Part shown: positions 56,090 through 64,000 of the stretch, piece by piece
Layout of the letters: each line of letters opens with the position of its first letter
How positions within the stretch are numbered: the first letter of the stretch is position 1
The notes under the pieces: model-generated
The model's input: only the letters and a program-made list of their open reading frames with translations
What the model was told of the DNA's origin: nothing
The model's database searches: none
Program-made: the position numbers and the translations under genes
Assembly (NCBI GenBank): GCA_028825445.1
Contig: JAPKAD010000002.1
Span: 124,001 to 188,000 of the forward strand
Source: Octadecabacter sp.
Lineage (GTDB): Bacteria; Pseudomonadota; Alphaproteobacteria; Rhodobacterales; Rhodobacteraceae
Reading direction: 5' to 3'
Length of the DNA: 64,000 bases

Positions 56090-56542
56090 TTATGATTTTC
56101 CTTGTAGATCGCCCGTAAGAACATAGCGCAGGATTTCTACCACTTCTGAAGGTTCACGCGCCATCGCCAATGCCGCTGCATCAATTTCTTTCAAAGCGTG
56201 ATCGTGGTCTGGTTGTTGCAATACGATCAGCGACTTACCCAAAGCCGCAGCAAAGCCTGCATCAAACGCCGCGTTCCATTGGCGGTATTTTTCACCAAAC
56301 CGGACCACAACAACATCAGCGTCCGCTATGCCTTTACGGGTGCGAATTGCATTGACCATAGCGCCCTTGTGGTCGTGCCAATATTTGTTCACCTCTGTGC
56401 CTAAAATATTCACACCACAATCGTCTGACGCAGCATGGTTAGTGACCGGGCTGAGAAATTCCACGTCGAAGCCTTTGGCCCCATCGATGATCTGCTCGCG
56501 CCAGTCGGTGTGGATTTCGCCGGATAAATAAACTTTGAGCAT
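56090..56542 (-). CDS. YtoQ family protein
   Basis: A 150-aa protein of the YtoQ family (a nucleoside 2-deoxyribosyltransferase-like fold). It starts MLKVYLSGEIHTDWREQI, with VEFLSPVTNHAASDDCG, DADVVVVRFGEKYRQWNAAFDAGFAAALGK and a short helical end. Biochemical function is not established to my knowledge. The start follows GGAGG. It converges with the GST pseudogene. Confidence 0.87.
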   Translation of the reverse strand: MLKVYLSGEIHTDWREQIIDGAKGFDVEFLSPVTNHAASDDCGVNILGTEVNKYWHDHKGAMVNAIRTRKGIADADVVVVRFGEKYRQWNAAFDAGFAAALGKSLIVLQQPDHDHALKEIDAAALAMAREPSEVVEILRYVLTGDLQGKS

Positions 56543-57803
56543 AATGCCTCCTCAGGTTGTGCCCAACCTAACGAATTACGCTCAGCGTGACACGAACTTT
56601 TAAGCATGGCGAGGCTTTAAAAAACACAAAATAGCGAAAAAATGACTACTCTGAACTAACTTAAAATTCTGTAAAATTAAAAACCCCACGTCAGAAACTT
56701 TTCCTATTACCAGCATTAGCGGGATTATCGCCTTAAGCCCAAGAATTTTAGACCACCTAAATGCTAGTTTAAGCACAGCGCCTTGGCGATGAAATATCCG
56801 TATGTAGGGAGCAATGCATACATCATCAAACATGTATTCGAGCGCACGCATGAGGCGAAGCAAATTCAAGCCTAACACCACGTCGGATATAAATGATAAT
56901 TTAACAACCTATTGTGTAGTTATTATGTGGAAATTGACGTTTTTGACAGCACAAGAAGCAGTCTTGGTGCGAACAATTCTGGTCATAACAGAAGAGATAT
57001 GCGTACCAGTTATTATCCAATTCCACAGAAAAATTAGAGCAGACGCAGCTAATGCTCATTCATCAAGTCACCGAATTGGAAAGCCCCCTGTTACTAATGC
57101 TTTATGAGCGGGTTTGGCGCGAACTAATTGTACACATGCACTACATAAGCGCTTCTGCGAGCTGGTCGCGTAGATTGCAGAGACGCAACCATCAATATCA
57201 GCAGGAGGGTCCACATCACGGCCAGCGACAACTTCACCACAACATTTGTTCCACGGAAAATCGTTAAAGACAGCAAACTCGAAACGGCGCTGGAAATCAA
57301 CGTAATCACAGCAGACGGCATTCCCGAACTGATGTGCCATAAAGTAAATATCTCAGTCCGGTACGTGCCGCCCCAATAGCCCTATATAGTGGCGCGCCTG
57401 ATCAACAGAACGACGGAGCAGATTTAAGTGTCAACGGAGTACCTGAACAAATGCGGGAAGCCCAAATTGGGAGCTGATGTAGTAATTCATGACCAGCTAT
57501 CGTTTAAAAGTGCAGGTAGAAATCTGGGACACGTAGCTGCAATGGATATTTTCATCAAGCACTAGGCGGTTCAGTTTGGAACAAAAAACAGTTTTCTGGT
57601 GTGTGAAATGATCAGTGCTAAGCTTGGCTTTTACAAATAGATGACCACGTCATGGATATTACTATCTGGATAAAACGTATTTTGGATGCAAATCTAAAAG
57701 TGAGCTTTAAGGTCTGGCTTGTCACCCACAAAGAGATTACCACAATATCGCGTATCACGCTGGTGTTAACAACCTCGCTAAAGCGACTTCTGCATGCCAA
57801 GCA
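56543..57803. other. 1.3 kb spacer with gene debris
   Basis: Between ytoQ and pheT no intact gene is seen. The minus-strand segment 57124-57381 (annotated separately) reads as a membrane protein fragment. The plus strand at about 57400-57560 has protein-like pieces in two frames (GADLSVNGVPEQMREAQIG, then ADVVIHDQLSFKSAGRNLGH) joined by a frameshift. The remainder is AT-rich. Convergence of several broken frames suggests decay of two or more genes. Confidence 0.45.
57124..57381 (-). pseudogene. unidentified membrane protein remnant
   Basis: The minus strand is open for 85 codons from 57381, directly after an in-frame TAG, to a stop at 57124. It reads GYWGGTYRTEIFTLWHISSG, two hydrophobic segments (about 22-42 and 49-69, joined by IFRGTNVVVK) and a basic end (STRPARRSAY). 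The only ATG is at codon 21 (57321), inside the homologous-looking region, so the 5' part seems lost. I do not recognise the family. The opposite strand is also open over part of it but reads less naturally. Confidence 0.4.
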
Positions 57804-60197
57804 TCAGCCACGTAGTGTACCACCCGTGGCCTTGGTAACTTTATCGATGATCTTTGCACTAACAACCTCAATATTTGCGTCTTTTAATGTTATGCTGCTC
57901 GGCTGTAAACGCACAGTCATAGCGAGGGATTTTTTACCCTCACCCAGTGAACCACCAATAAATTCATCAAAAACACGTACATCTTCGATAAGTTCCTTGT
58001 CCGCACCAGCCGCTGCATTGACTGCTGTGAGAGCATCAACGGTTGTGTCCATCACAAAAGCGAAATCACGTTCAACTGCCTGCAAATCCGGTAGGTTAGC
58101 CGCACCACGGTTGACCACCTGGTTTTTAGGAATTGGAACATCCGACGGGTATAGCACAAAGGCAACAACAGGACCTTTAACATCAAGCGCTGTCAGAATT
58201 TTGGGGTGAATTTCCCCGAACACACCAAGGATTTTCTTCGGCCCTAGGCAGATCATCCCATGACGACCAGGGTGCCACACGTCCCCTGCTCCACGCAGTA
58301 TTTGAACCTTTTTGGGCGCACCCATAGCGGACAGGATTGCTTCGGCATCCGCTTTGGCGTCATATATATCGACATTGCGCGACACGCCGTGCACATCCTT
58401 TGGACCAGTTTTGCCAACAAGGATACCGGTGACCAATGTATGCTGTTCACCCGGTTCACCACCATGGAAAGCATCGCCAGCCTCAAATAGTGCAAGGTTG
58501 GTCATGCCACGTGCTTGGTTACGTGCTGCGGCCTGCAACAAGTTGGGCAGCAGAGCAGGTCGCATGTGCGACATTTCAGAACTGATTGGGTTGGCAAGCT
58601 TTGTAGCATTGGAACCACCACCAAACAGCTCTGCCGCCGCTTGGTCAATAAACGAGTAAGTCACACATTCATTATAGCCCAAAGTGGCCGTTGTACGCCG
58701 TGCAATAGCGAGGCGTTTCTGCATTGGCGTCAGGACAGGAACCGGAACACCAGCACGCGGCATTGGGACTCCTCTGAGTTTCGTCAAGGAGGCGATGCGC
58801 GCCACTTCTTCAACCAAATCAGCCGAACCTTGCACGTCGGGACGCCAGCTTGGGACATTGGCCATGTCGCCAACCATTATGAAACCGAGAGAGGTTAAAG
58901 TTAAGCGTTGCGTATTTGCAGAAATGTCCATCCCTACAAGAGATGAACAGCGTTCCGTGTCCAGTTTATAGGCACGAGATGTATCAGGGATTTGACCCGC
59001 CTGCACAACCTCTGACGCTTTACCACCCGCATGATCGATGATCATGCGCACGGCATGTTCAAGACCTTCGGGCGTGAATGCAGGGTCAATGCCGCGTTCA
59101 AAACGATATCGCGCATCAGAATTTATCTTTAAAGCGCGGCCTGTGTAGGCCGTACGGATTGGATCAAAATATGCCGACTCAACAAAGACATTAACGGTGT
59201 CCATTGTACAGCCTGTGCGCAGACCGCCCATCACACCGCCAATGGATTCAGGGCCTTCTACGTCAGAAATGACAGTTGCGCCTTTGGGCAGTATGTAGTT
59301 TCTGTCGTCGAGGCCAATGAGAGTTTCAGTCCCCTCGGCGCGGTGCAGACGCAAAGTATTTCCGCTGATTTTATCCGCATCAAACACATGCAGCGGACGG
59401 TTTAGATCGTAGGTGAACCAGTTGGTCACATCGACAAGGAACGAGATCGGCCGTAATCCAATTGCGCGAAGTTGTCGTTGCAACCAGTCCGGACTTGGGC
59501 TGTTTTTAACCCCTTTGATCAAGCGACCATAGAGCACCGGGGCTTGGGCAAGCGTGTCGTCGTCAATGGTGACTGAGATCGGGTTAGCAAAGGATGCAGG
59601 GACGGAATCTACATCGCATGACTTCATCGTGCCGAGACCACGGGCTGCCAGATCACGCGCAACGCCGCGCACACCTAGAGCGTCAGGCCGATTGGGGGTA
59701 ATAGCAATTTCAATAACAGGGTCAATACGCGCAGGTTCATATTCGGCGAGATAATCAGCGAATGATTGGCCAATCTCTCCAGCAGGAAGTTCAATAATAC
59801 CGTCGTGCTCTTCGGAAATCTCCAGTTCACGCTCAGACGCCATCATACCAAATGATTCGATGCCGCGGATTTTGCCAACAGAAATCGTGATATCAAGGCC
59901 AGGGATATAGGTGCCAGGTTTGGCAACGACTACTGTAATACCTTCGCGCGCGTTTGGTGCGCCGCAAATGATCTGTGTTGGGCCATATCCTGCATCAACT
60001 GTACACACCTTTAACTTGTCAGCATCGGGATGCTTTTCCGCATGAGTAACTCTGCCGATGACAAAATCAGAAAGCTTGGCTGCGGGGTTTTCGATACTTT
60101 CGACCTCAAGCCCGAGATCAGTAAGAGTTTCACAAATCTCATCAACAGAGCTGTCTGTGTCAAGGTGAGATTTCAGCCAGGAAAGTGTAAATTTCAT
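57804..60197 (-). CDS. pheT: phenylalanine-tRNA ligase beta subunit
   Basis: A 797-aa subunit of the alpha2-beta2 enzyme charging tRNA-Phe. It has the N-terminal KFTLSWLKSHLDTDSSV, a tRNA-binding OB domain (about 40-150), B3/B4 editing domain, B5 domain (about 400-470), a catalytic-like core (RPALLPNLLQAAARNQARG) and a C-terminal FDX-ACB domain. GAGGAAA precedes the ATG, which overlaps the ASCH gene stop by ATGA. It is the last gene of the pheS operon. Confidence 0.95.
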   Translation of the reverse strand: MKFTLSWLKSHLDTDSSVDEICETLTDLGLEVESIENPAAKLSDFVIGRVTHAEKHPDADKLKVCTVDAGYGPTQIICGAPNAREGITVVVAKPGTYIPGLDITISVGKIRGIESFGMMASERELEISEEHDGIIELPAGEIGQSFADYLAEYEPARIDPVIEIAITPNRPDALGVRGVARDLAARGLGTMKSCDVDSVPASFANPISVTIDDDTLAQAPVLYGRLIKGVKNSPSPDWLQRQLRAIGLRPISFLVDVTNWFTYDLNRPLHVFDADKISGNTLRLHRAEGTETLIGLDDRNYILPKGATVISDVEGPESIGGVMGGLRTGCTMDTVNVFVESAYFDPIRTAYTGRALKINSDARYRFERGIDPAFTPEGLEHAVRMIIDHAGGKASEVVQAGQIPDTSRAYKLDTERCSSLVGMDISANTQRLTLTSLGFIMVGDMANVPSWRPDVQGSADLVEEVARIASLTKLRGVPMPRAGVPVPVLTPMQKRLAIARRTTATLGYNECVTYSFIDQAAAELFGGGSNATKLANPISSEMSHMRPALLPNLLQAAARNQARGMTNLALFEAGDAFHGGEPGEQHTLVTGILVGKTGPKDVHGVSRNVDIYDAKADAEAILSAMGAPKKVQILRGAGDVWHPGRHGMICLGPKKILGVFGEIHPKILTALDVKGPVVAFVLYPSDVPIPKNQVVNRGAANLPDLQAVERDFAFVMDTTVDALTAVNAAAGADKELIEDVRVFDEFIGGSLGEGKKSLAMTVRLQPSSITLKDANIEVVSAKIIDKVTKATGGTLRG

Positions 60198-60631
60198 GAT
60201 TTTTCCTCAATTTGGCGGCCATCCAGATCTTCGACCAAGGAGAAAAATTCGAATAGCATAGGCAGAACTGGATCCCAATTACCGTCGCGACTGATGCTGG
60301 CTTTGTTGGCCTTGCGCCACGCCAGCAAGGTTTCAAACCCATCTGCTTTCGCCATATTTTCTGTTACGTCGCAATAGCGAACCTCGTCAACTCGGACAGT
60401 TTTAACCACAAAGGTCGGCTGGCCATCCCAATCAGCAACAATATCAATACGGTTTACGACAGGCATTGCCTCGGGCTCATTCTTGAAGTCGCGCAGCGGG
60501 GCACAGTTCGCGCGTTTTTTGCCCTTACGCACAAGTTCGATAAGCGCCGCACAGGTTTCAGCAGAAGCCCCAAACTGGAACGTGCCCGCGCCAGGGTAGG
60601 TTTCTTGCAGGTCTTCGATGTTATCAGTCAT
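60194..60631 (-). CDS. ASCH domain-containing protein
   Basis: A 145-aa ASCH/PUA-like protein with the domain core TFQFGASAETCAALIELVRKGKKRA, then the beta-barrel strands VNRIDIVADWDGQPTFVVKTVRVDEVRYCDV and an acidic-aromatic end (WDPVLPMLFEFFSLVEDLDG), cited in parts. ASCH domains are thought to bind RNA or modified nucleosides; known bacterial examples hydrolyse N4-acetylcytidine. The start at 60631 (MTDNIEDL) is preferred to the frame start at 60715. It lies inside the pheS-pheT operon and overlaps pheT by ATGA. Confidence 0.8.
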   Translation of the reverse strand: MTDNIEDLQETYPGAGTFQFGASAETCAALIELVRKGKKRANCAPLRDFKNEPEAMPVVNRIDIVADWDGQPTFVVKTVRVDEVRYCDVTENMAKADGFETLLAWRKANKASISRDGNWDPVLPMLFEFFSLVEDLDGRQIEEKS

Positions 60632-60717
60632 TTTGAGGCCCTTTTGAGACGTTATTAGAGGATCACAGCGGCGCGGAAAAGGGCAGCGCCCAATCTTGGG
60701 ATGTTTCGAGTGCACAA

Positions 60718-61224
60718 CTAAATCTGACTTTCAGAGTCCACATCTTCATAATCATTTAGTATGAATTCATCAGTTTTTGGTGGTGGTTGAATTTTAAGCC
60801 GTTGATAATATGCGTCTGTTGACTCTAAACCATGAAGCTCTCTCAGAAAATCCCGTAGGCGTTTCATCAAAATTGAAGTGTCATAATTGGTACTCTCTTG
60901 GATCGACGGGTCCAACAATTGTATTAACCTTTCATCTCCAAATAAACCAATGTCCGCAAATGCAGCCGATCGCATCCGCTCCTGCTTTATCAATTCGTCG
61001 TTACTTAACTTTTTCGACTCATGCCTTTGAGGTTCAGAGAAATATATTGCGTGAAATGCATCAAGCAGCTTTTCCCGTCTAATCGAGCAAGAGGCAATTT
61101 CAGCTTCATGTTCACGGTTTGCTTTTGTTTGGTGATGATTCTGACGCGTCACCCATTGAGTTACTAATGCTGCCATCAGGCCTGCGAGAAGGTGCGTAAT
61201 GGCGGGTAATAATATTGTATCCAC
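60718..61224 (-). CDS. hypothetical membrane-anchored protein in the pheST operon
   Basis: A 168-aa protein starting at GTG 61224, only three bases after the pheS stop. One N-terminal hydrophobic segment (about residues 4-24, LLPAITHLLAGLMAALVTQWV) is followed by a charged helical cytoplasmic part containing HHQTKANREHEAEIASCSIRREKLLDAFHAI. The tail is Pro/Asp-rich (IQPPPKTDEF...EDVDSESQI). I do not recognise the family. It is encoded between pheS and the ASCH gene, so it is probably cotranscribed. Confidence 0.65.
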   Translation of the reverse strand: MDTILLPAITHLLAGLMAALVTQWVTRQNHHQTKANREHEAEIASCSIRREKLLDAFHAIYFSEPQRHESKKLSNDELIKQERMRSAAFADIGLFGDERLIQLLDPSIQESTNYDTSILMKRLRDFLRELHGLESTDAYYQRLKIQPPPKTDEFILNDYEDVDSESQI

Positions 61225-61227
61225 GCC

Positions 61228-62289
61228 CTACCCCCCATGCAACGTTGGCACCTGCAACGGACTAAACCCATAATGCCGCAGCCAACGCAGATCACTCTCA
61301 AAGAACGCACGCAGGTCGGAAATCCCGTATTTCAACATAGCAATCCGATCAATACCCATACCAAAGGCAAAACCTTGGTATTCGTCTGGGTCAATTCCGC
61401 CTGCCTGTAGAACTTTGGGGTGGACCATGCCGGATCCGAGAACTTCGAGCCAGTCGTTACCCTCCCCCACTTTCACAGTGCCACCAGAGAATGAACACTG
61501 GATGTCTACCTCGGCGCTTGGTTCGGTAAACGGGAAGTGGGATGCGCGGAAGCGGGTTTTGACCTTTGTGCCAAAATAGGCGGTGAAGAATTCTTCAAGA
61601 ACCCATTTCAAGTTCGCCATGGATAGGTTTTTGTCAATGGCGAGGCCTTCAATTTGATGGAACATCGGTGTGTGCGTCTGGTCATAATCAGCTCGGTAGA
61701 CTCGGCCAGGGCAAATGATCCGGATCGGCGCACCTTGCTTTTCCATCTCACGTATTTGCACTGGTGACGTATGCGTGCGCAAGACATGCGGCGGACGGTC
61801 GTCACCGTCAGCCCGGTGCATATAAAACGTGTCCATTTCTGCGCGTGCAGGATGGTGTCCAGGAATGTTGAGCGCGTCAAAGTTATACCAATCAGTGTCG
61901 ATCTGTGGGCCTTCTGCTGTTGCAAAGCCCATATCCGCGAAGATAGCGGTGCATTCTTCCCAGACTTGGGACACTGGGTGGATCGTACCAACACGGCGAT
62001 CCCGCCCAGGCATTGTGACATCAAGCCACTCAGCACGCAGGCGTTGATCCAAAGCTGCGTCTCCAAGCGCAATTTTCTTGGCAACAAGAGCACTGTTAAT
62101 CTCATCTTTGAGGGCATTGAGCGCGGGGCCAGCCATCTGCCGTTCCCCTGGCGTCATTTTGCCCAGAGAGCGCAATTGCAAACTGACTTCACCTTTTTTG
62201 CCGACCGCCTGAACCCGTAAGTCTTCAAGCGTGGCTTCATCAGAGGCTTTGCCAATCAGATTGAGGTATTTTGATTTCAGATCGTCCAT
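61228..62289 (-). CDS. pheS: phenylalanine-tRNA ligase alpha subunit
   Basis: A 353-aa class II catalytic subunit. It has an N-terminal coiled-coil tRNA-binding arm (about 1-90), motif 1 region [19 protein letters not shown], motif 2 with [10 protein letters not shown] and the [11 protein letters not shown] segment, and motif 3 [13 protein letters not shown]. It is followed by the membrane protein, ASCH and pheT genes on the same strand. Confidence 0.95.
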   Translation of the reverse strand: MDDLKSKYLNLIGKASDEATLEDLRVQAVGKKGEVSLQLRSLGKMTPGERQMAGPALNALKDEINSALVAKKIALGDAALDQRLRAEWLDVTMPGRDRRVGTIHPVSQVWEECTAIFADMGFATAEGPQIDTDWYNFDALNIPGHHPARAEMDTFYMHRADGDDRPPHVLRTHTSPVQIREMEKQGAPIRIICPGRVYRADYDQTHTPMFHQIEGLAIDKNLSMANLKWVLEEFFTAYFGTKVKTRFRASHFPFTEPSAEVDIQCSFSGGTVKVGEGNDWLEVLGSGMVHPKVLQAGGIDPDEYQGFAFGMGIDRIAMLKYGISDLRAFFESDLRWLRHYGFSPLQVPTLHGG

Positions 62290-63269
62290 GAACTGTCCAT
62301 TCTTAGGCCCCTTAGCCGTGTTGGCTTTGAGGTAGCGAAATGGTGGATGAGTTGCAAGGTTTGGGGGGGCTACTTACAGACTTATTAGAAGCTTTGTCAG
62401 ATCTTAAAACTAGAAATTTTGCGGCCTTCAGGTAAGCACAAGTTGTAAATTTAATAAGTTTTTAACATTATACCTAGCAAAAAGTTACCTTTTAATTAAA
62501 CTTACATACTGGTGTAGACCAAGAAATATCTCTGTAATGACAATTAAGAAAATATATGTCTAAAATGTTGTGCCCTTTATTTCGCATTTATTTTGGTGTA
62601 GGATAAGTAATATTTTTGGGTGCACAAAACTTCGCCATAATAATAGCCCATGATATTATTACCATCTTAAATTGGCAACTAAAGGCCGACGAAAGACACA
62701 TTTTTATCGTTAAGAACGCTATCCCAGCACATTAGTTCATGGCGTAGCTTGCCAGCCTACAGACATTGATTTGGTCAGTCATTCCACCATTATCTTTAAG
62801 TTAAGACTTAACATCGTAATCGCACTGGTTTGAAGCATCATAAATAAATCATTATAATATAACACGGTGGAACCACTTGATCAGTTATAAGCATATCTTT
62901 ATGCTGACTATTTGAAGTTGAAAGCGACATGTTAACGTCAAAATTGTTAGATCCAGTATCATTATGTAAATTAAAAGCCACATCTCAGGCAATAGTAGCT
63001 CATCAAGCGAAACAAGCTACAATTGCGGAGACTATATTTGAAAAATTAATAATTTATTGTGAAACCATTTAATGATCAAAGGCTTACACAACCGTGCATT
63101 TCTCCAACATCTCTCACAATATTGTAAAGATAGCTAAGATTCGTAACCTCTTTTGAAGAGCTACTGTCACTTGAGGGGCCTAGAACAACCTTTTTCAAGC
63201 TCCATCACTCAAATTATGGTAGCTATGCCTAAACGGCTAATAACCGCATTTTAGACGCATACAGGCTAA
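62290..63269. other. 1 kb AT-rich spacer upstream of pheS
   Basis: There is no open frame of note on either strand and no RNA gene recognised. The part near pheS should contain its promoter and possibly a leader controlling phe genes, but I see no clear leader peptide rich in phenylalanine codons followed by an attenuator. Confidence 0.4.
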
Positions 63270-63270
63270 T

Positions 63271-63300
63271 AAAAAAGGCCATCCCCAACGGAGAAGGCCT
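63271..63300 (-). terminator. rplT terminator
   Basis: On the minus strand AGGCCTTCTCC pairs with GGGGATGGCCT (one mismatch, one G-T) around a GTT loop, followed by TTTTTT. It lies 26 bases after the rplT stop. Confidence 0.85.
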
Positions 63301-63325
63301 CTTTAATTTCAAAAAATAATTCAGA

Positions 63326-63685
63326 TTACGACATTGCGGACTTTGCTTTTTCGACAATCGCACCAAAAGCTTCTGGTTCGTGGACGGCAAGGTCTGCGAG
63401 AACTTTGCGGTCCACTTCGATACCAGCCAAGCTCAGGCCATTGATGAAACGTGAATATGTCAGAGTTTCATCAATGCTGCGAACAGCTGCATTAATTCTC
63501 TGGATCCACAAAGCGCGGAAGTTACGCTTCCGGTTGTGACGATCACGGGTTGCGTATTGGTTTGCCTTATCGACAGCCTGACGTGCAACTTTGAAGGTAT
63601 TAGAACGACGGCCATAATAGCCTTTCGCTGCATCTGTTACCTTTTTGTGACGACGATGAGTGACTGTACCACCTTTAACTCGCAT
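63326..63685 (-). CDS. rplT: 50S ribosomal protein L20
   Basis: A 119-aa basic protein with the L20 start [28 protein letters not shown], the [18 protein letters not shown] core and [17 protein letters not shown] (cited in parts). It is encoded 12 bases after rpmI and is part of the infC-rpmI-rplT set, whose first gene should lie to the right. It assembles early on 23S rRNA and, in some bacteria, represses its own operon. Confidence 0.97.
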   Translation of the reverse strand: MRVKGGTVTHRRHKKVTDAAKGYYGRRSNTFKVARQAVDKANQYATRDRHNRKRNFRALWIQRINAAVRSIDETLTYSRFINGLSLAGIEVDRKVLADLAVHEPEAFGAIVEKAKSAMS

Positions 63686-63697
63686 ATCAAATTCTCC

Positions 63698-63898
63698 TTA
63701 GCGCGCGTATGGCATCATGGACTTGATGATTTTCGCATCAGGTGCCGACAACAGGGTTGTTCCACGCGCATTCCGCAGGAATTTATTTGAACGTTTAATC
63801 ATGCCATGCTGTTTACCAGCCTGAGATCCTTTGACTTTGCCAGTAGCAGTCATTGAGAATCTCTTTTTGCAGCTTGATTTTGTCTTCATCTTGGGCAT
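63698..63898 (-). CDS. rpmI: 50S ribosomal protein L35
   Basis: A 66-aa basic protein starting [21 protein letters not shown], with [19 protein letters not shown]. The ATG at 63898 is preceded by GAGGAGA on the minus strand; the frame extends to 63988 but that part is leader. It is the first gene of the pair with rplT in this window. Confidence 0.97.
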   Translation of the reverse strand: MPKMKTKSSCKKRFSMTATGKVKGSQAGKQHGMIKRSNKFLRNARGTTLLSAPDAKIIKSMMPYAR

Positions 63899-63983
63899 TT
63901 CCGTCTCCTCTTTGGGTCGGTGGATCGCTCGACTCGGCATGCCACTTAGGCCGGACGCGCAATTGGAATTTTTCAAGTAGCCT

Positions 63984-64000
63984 GCCACATGTTCTGTGGC
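63984..64000 (-). promoter_or_regulatory. hairpin upstream of rpmI at the window edge
   Basis: GCCACA and TGTGGC form a 6-bp stem with a 5-base loop about 85 bases before rpmI. It may be part of an rpmI leader or the end of the preceding gene's transcript; the window ends here, so it cannot be judged further. Confidence 0.3.

Noticed and set aside
57241-57372. Plus-strand reading with FVPRKIVKDSKLETALEINVITADG
   Set aside because: Open for about 50 codons, but the minus strand of the same segment gives a more natural membrane protein; recorded as shadow.

Overview
The window looks like a chromosomal segment of an alphaproteobacterium of the Rhodobacteraceae (Roseobacter group). The grounds are a TauR/Xsc/SoeABC sulfonate cluster, a CycM-type membrane cytochrome c next to pheA, a YejABEF-type oligopeptide importer, a TrcR (DUF1013) regulator, and the family's usual housekeeping neighbourhoods (dnaX-ybaB-recR, clpS with rsmC-like and SDR genes, hemC/hemE/hemF, pheST, rpmI-rplT). 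Base composition by eye is low for that family, and several long intergenic stretches are AT-rich and carry broken gene remnants. This suggests a genome with ongoing gene decay. No insertion sequence, CRISPR array, phage or plasmid gene was recognised.

Layout. (1) 1-8951: a C2-sulfonate catabolic operon. The C-terminal end of a TauR (MocR-type) regulator is followed by a TauR-like operator, xsc, pta, an internally deleted ackA remnant, a TauE/SafE permease, and soeA, a 46-codon membrane microprotein, soeB and soeC. Xsc splits sulfoacetaldehyde into sulfite and acetyl phosphate, and Pta makes acetyl-CoA. Sulfite is then exported (TauE-like) or oxidised to sulfate on the cytoplasmic side (SoeABC). 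(2) 8999-21422: a galactoside utilisation locus. An IclR regulator and a MalK/UgpC-type ATPase diverge from a nine-gene operon: binding protein, two permeases, GH36 alpha-galactosidase, DgoK, DgoA, SMP-30 lactonase, GH42 beta-galactosidase and aldose 1-epimerase. It imports alpha- and beta-galactosides and feeds galactose into the De Ley-Doudoroff pathway. No galactose dehydrogenase or galactonate dehydratase is present here. (3) 21423-23647: a decayed gap ending in tRNA-Met(CAT). (4) 23758-30886: a GlcD-type FAD oxidase, haem genes hemC, hemE and hemF, then an SDR, an RsmC-like methyltransferase and clpS. (5) 30887-32790: a 1.9 kb gap with no supported gene. (6) 32791-45790: D,D-carboxypeptidase, FAH hydrolase, the Yej importer, cycM, pheA, an SRPBCC protein, nudC, SRP RNA, rsgA and a tyrosine phosphatase. 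(7) 46411-55484: DUF202 pseudogene, dnaX-ybaB-recR, trcR, quinone oxidoreductase and COQ9, rpsU, and a divergent Lrp regulator/alanine dehydrogenase pair. (8) 55640-64000: a glutathione S-transferase pseudogene, ytoQ, pheS-(TM protein)-(ASCH protein)-pheT, and rplT-rpmI at the right edge.

The most notable features are the unannotated-size microprotein locked between soeA and soeB by 4-base overlaps, the in-frame collapsed ackA that preserves operon coupling, a tandem palindromic operator for the IclR regulator, two uncharacterised genes interposed between pheS and pheT, and several identifiable pseudogenes in what look like empty spacers.
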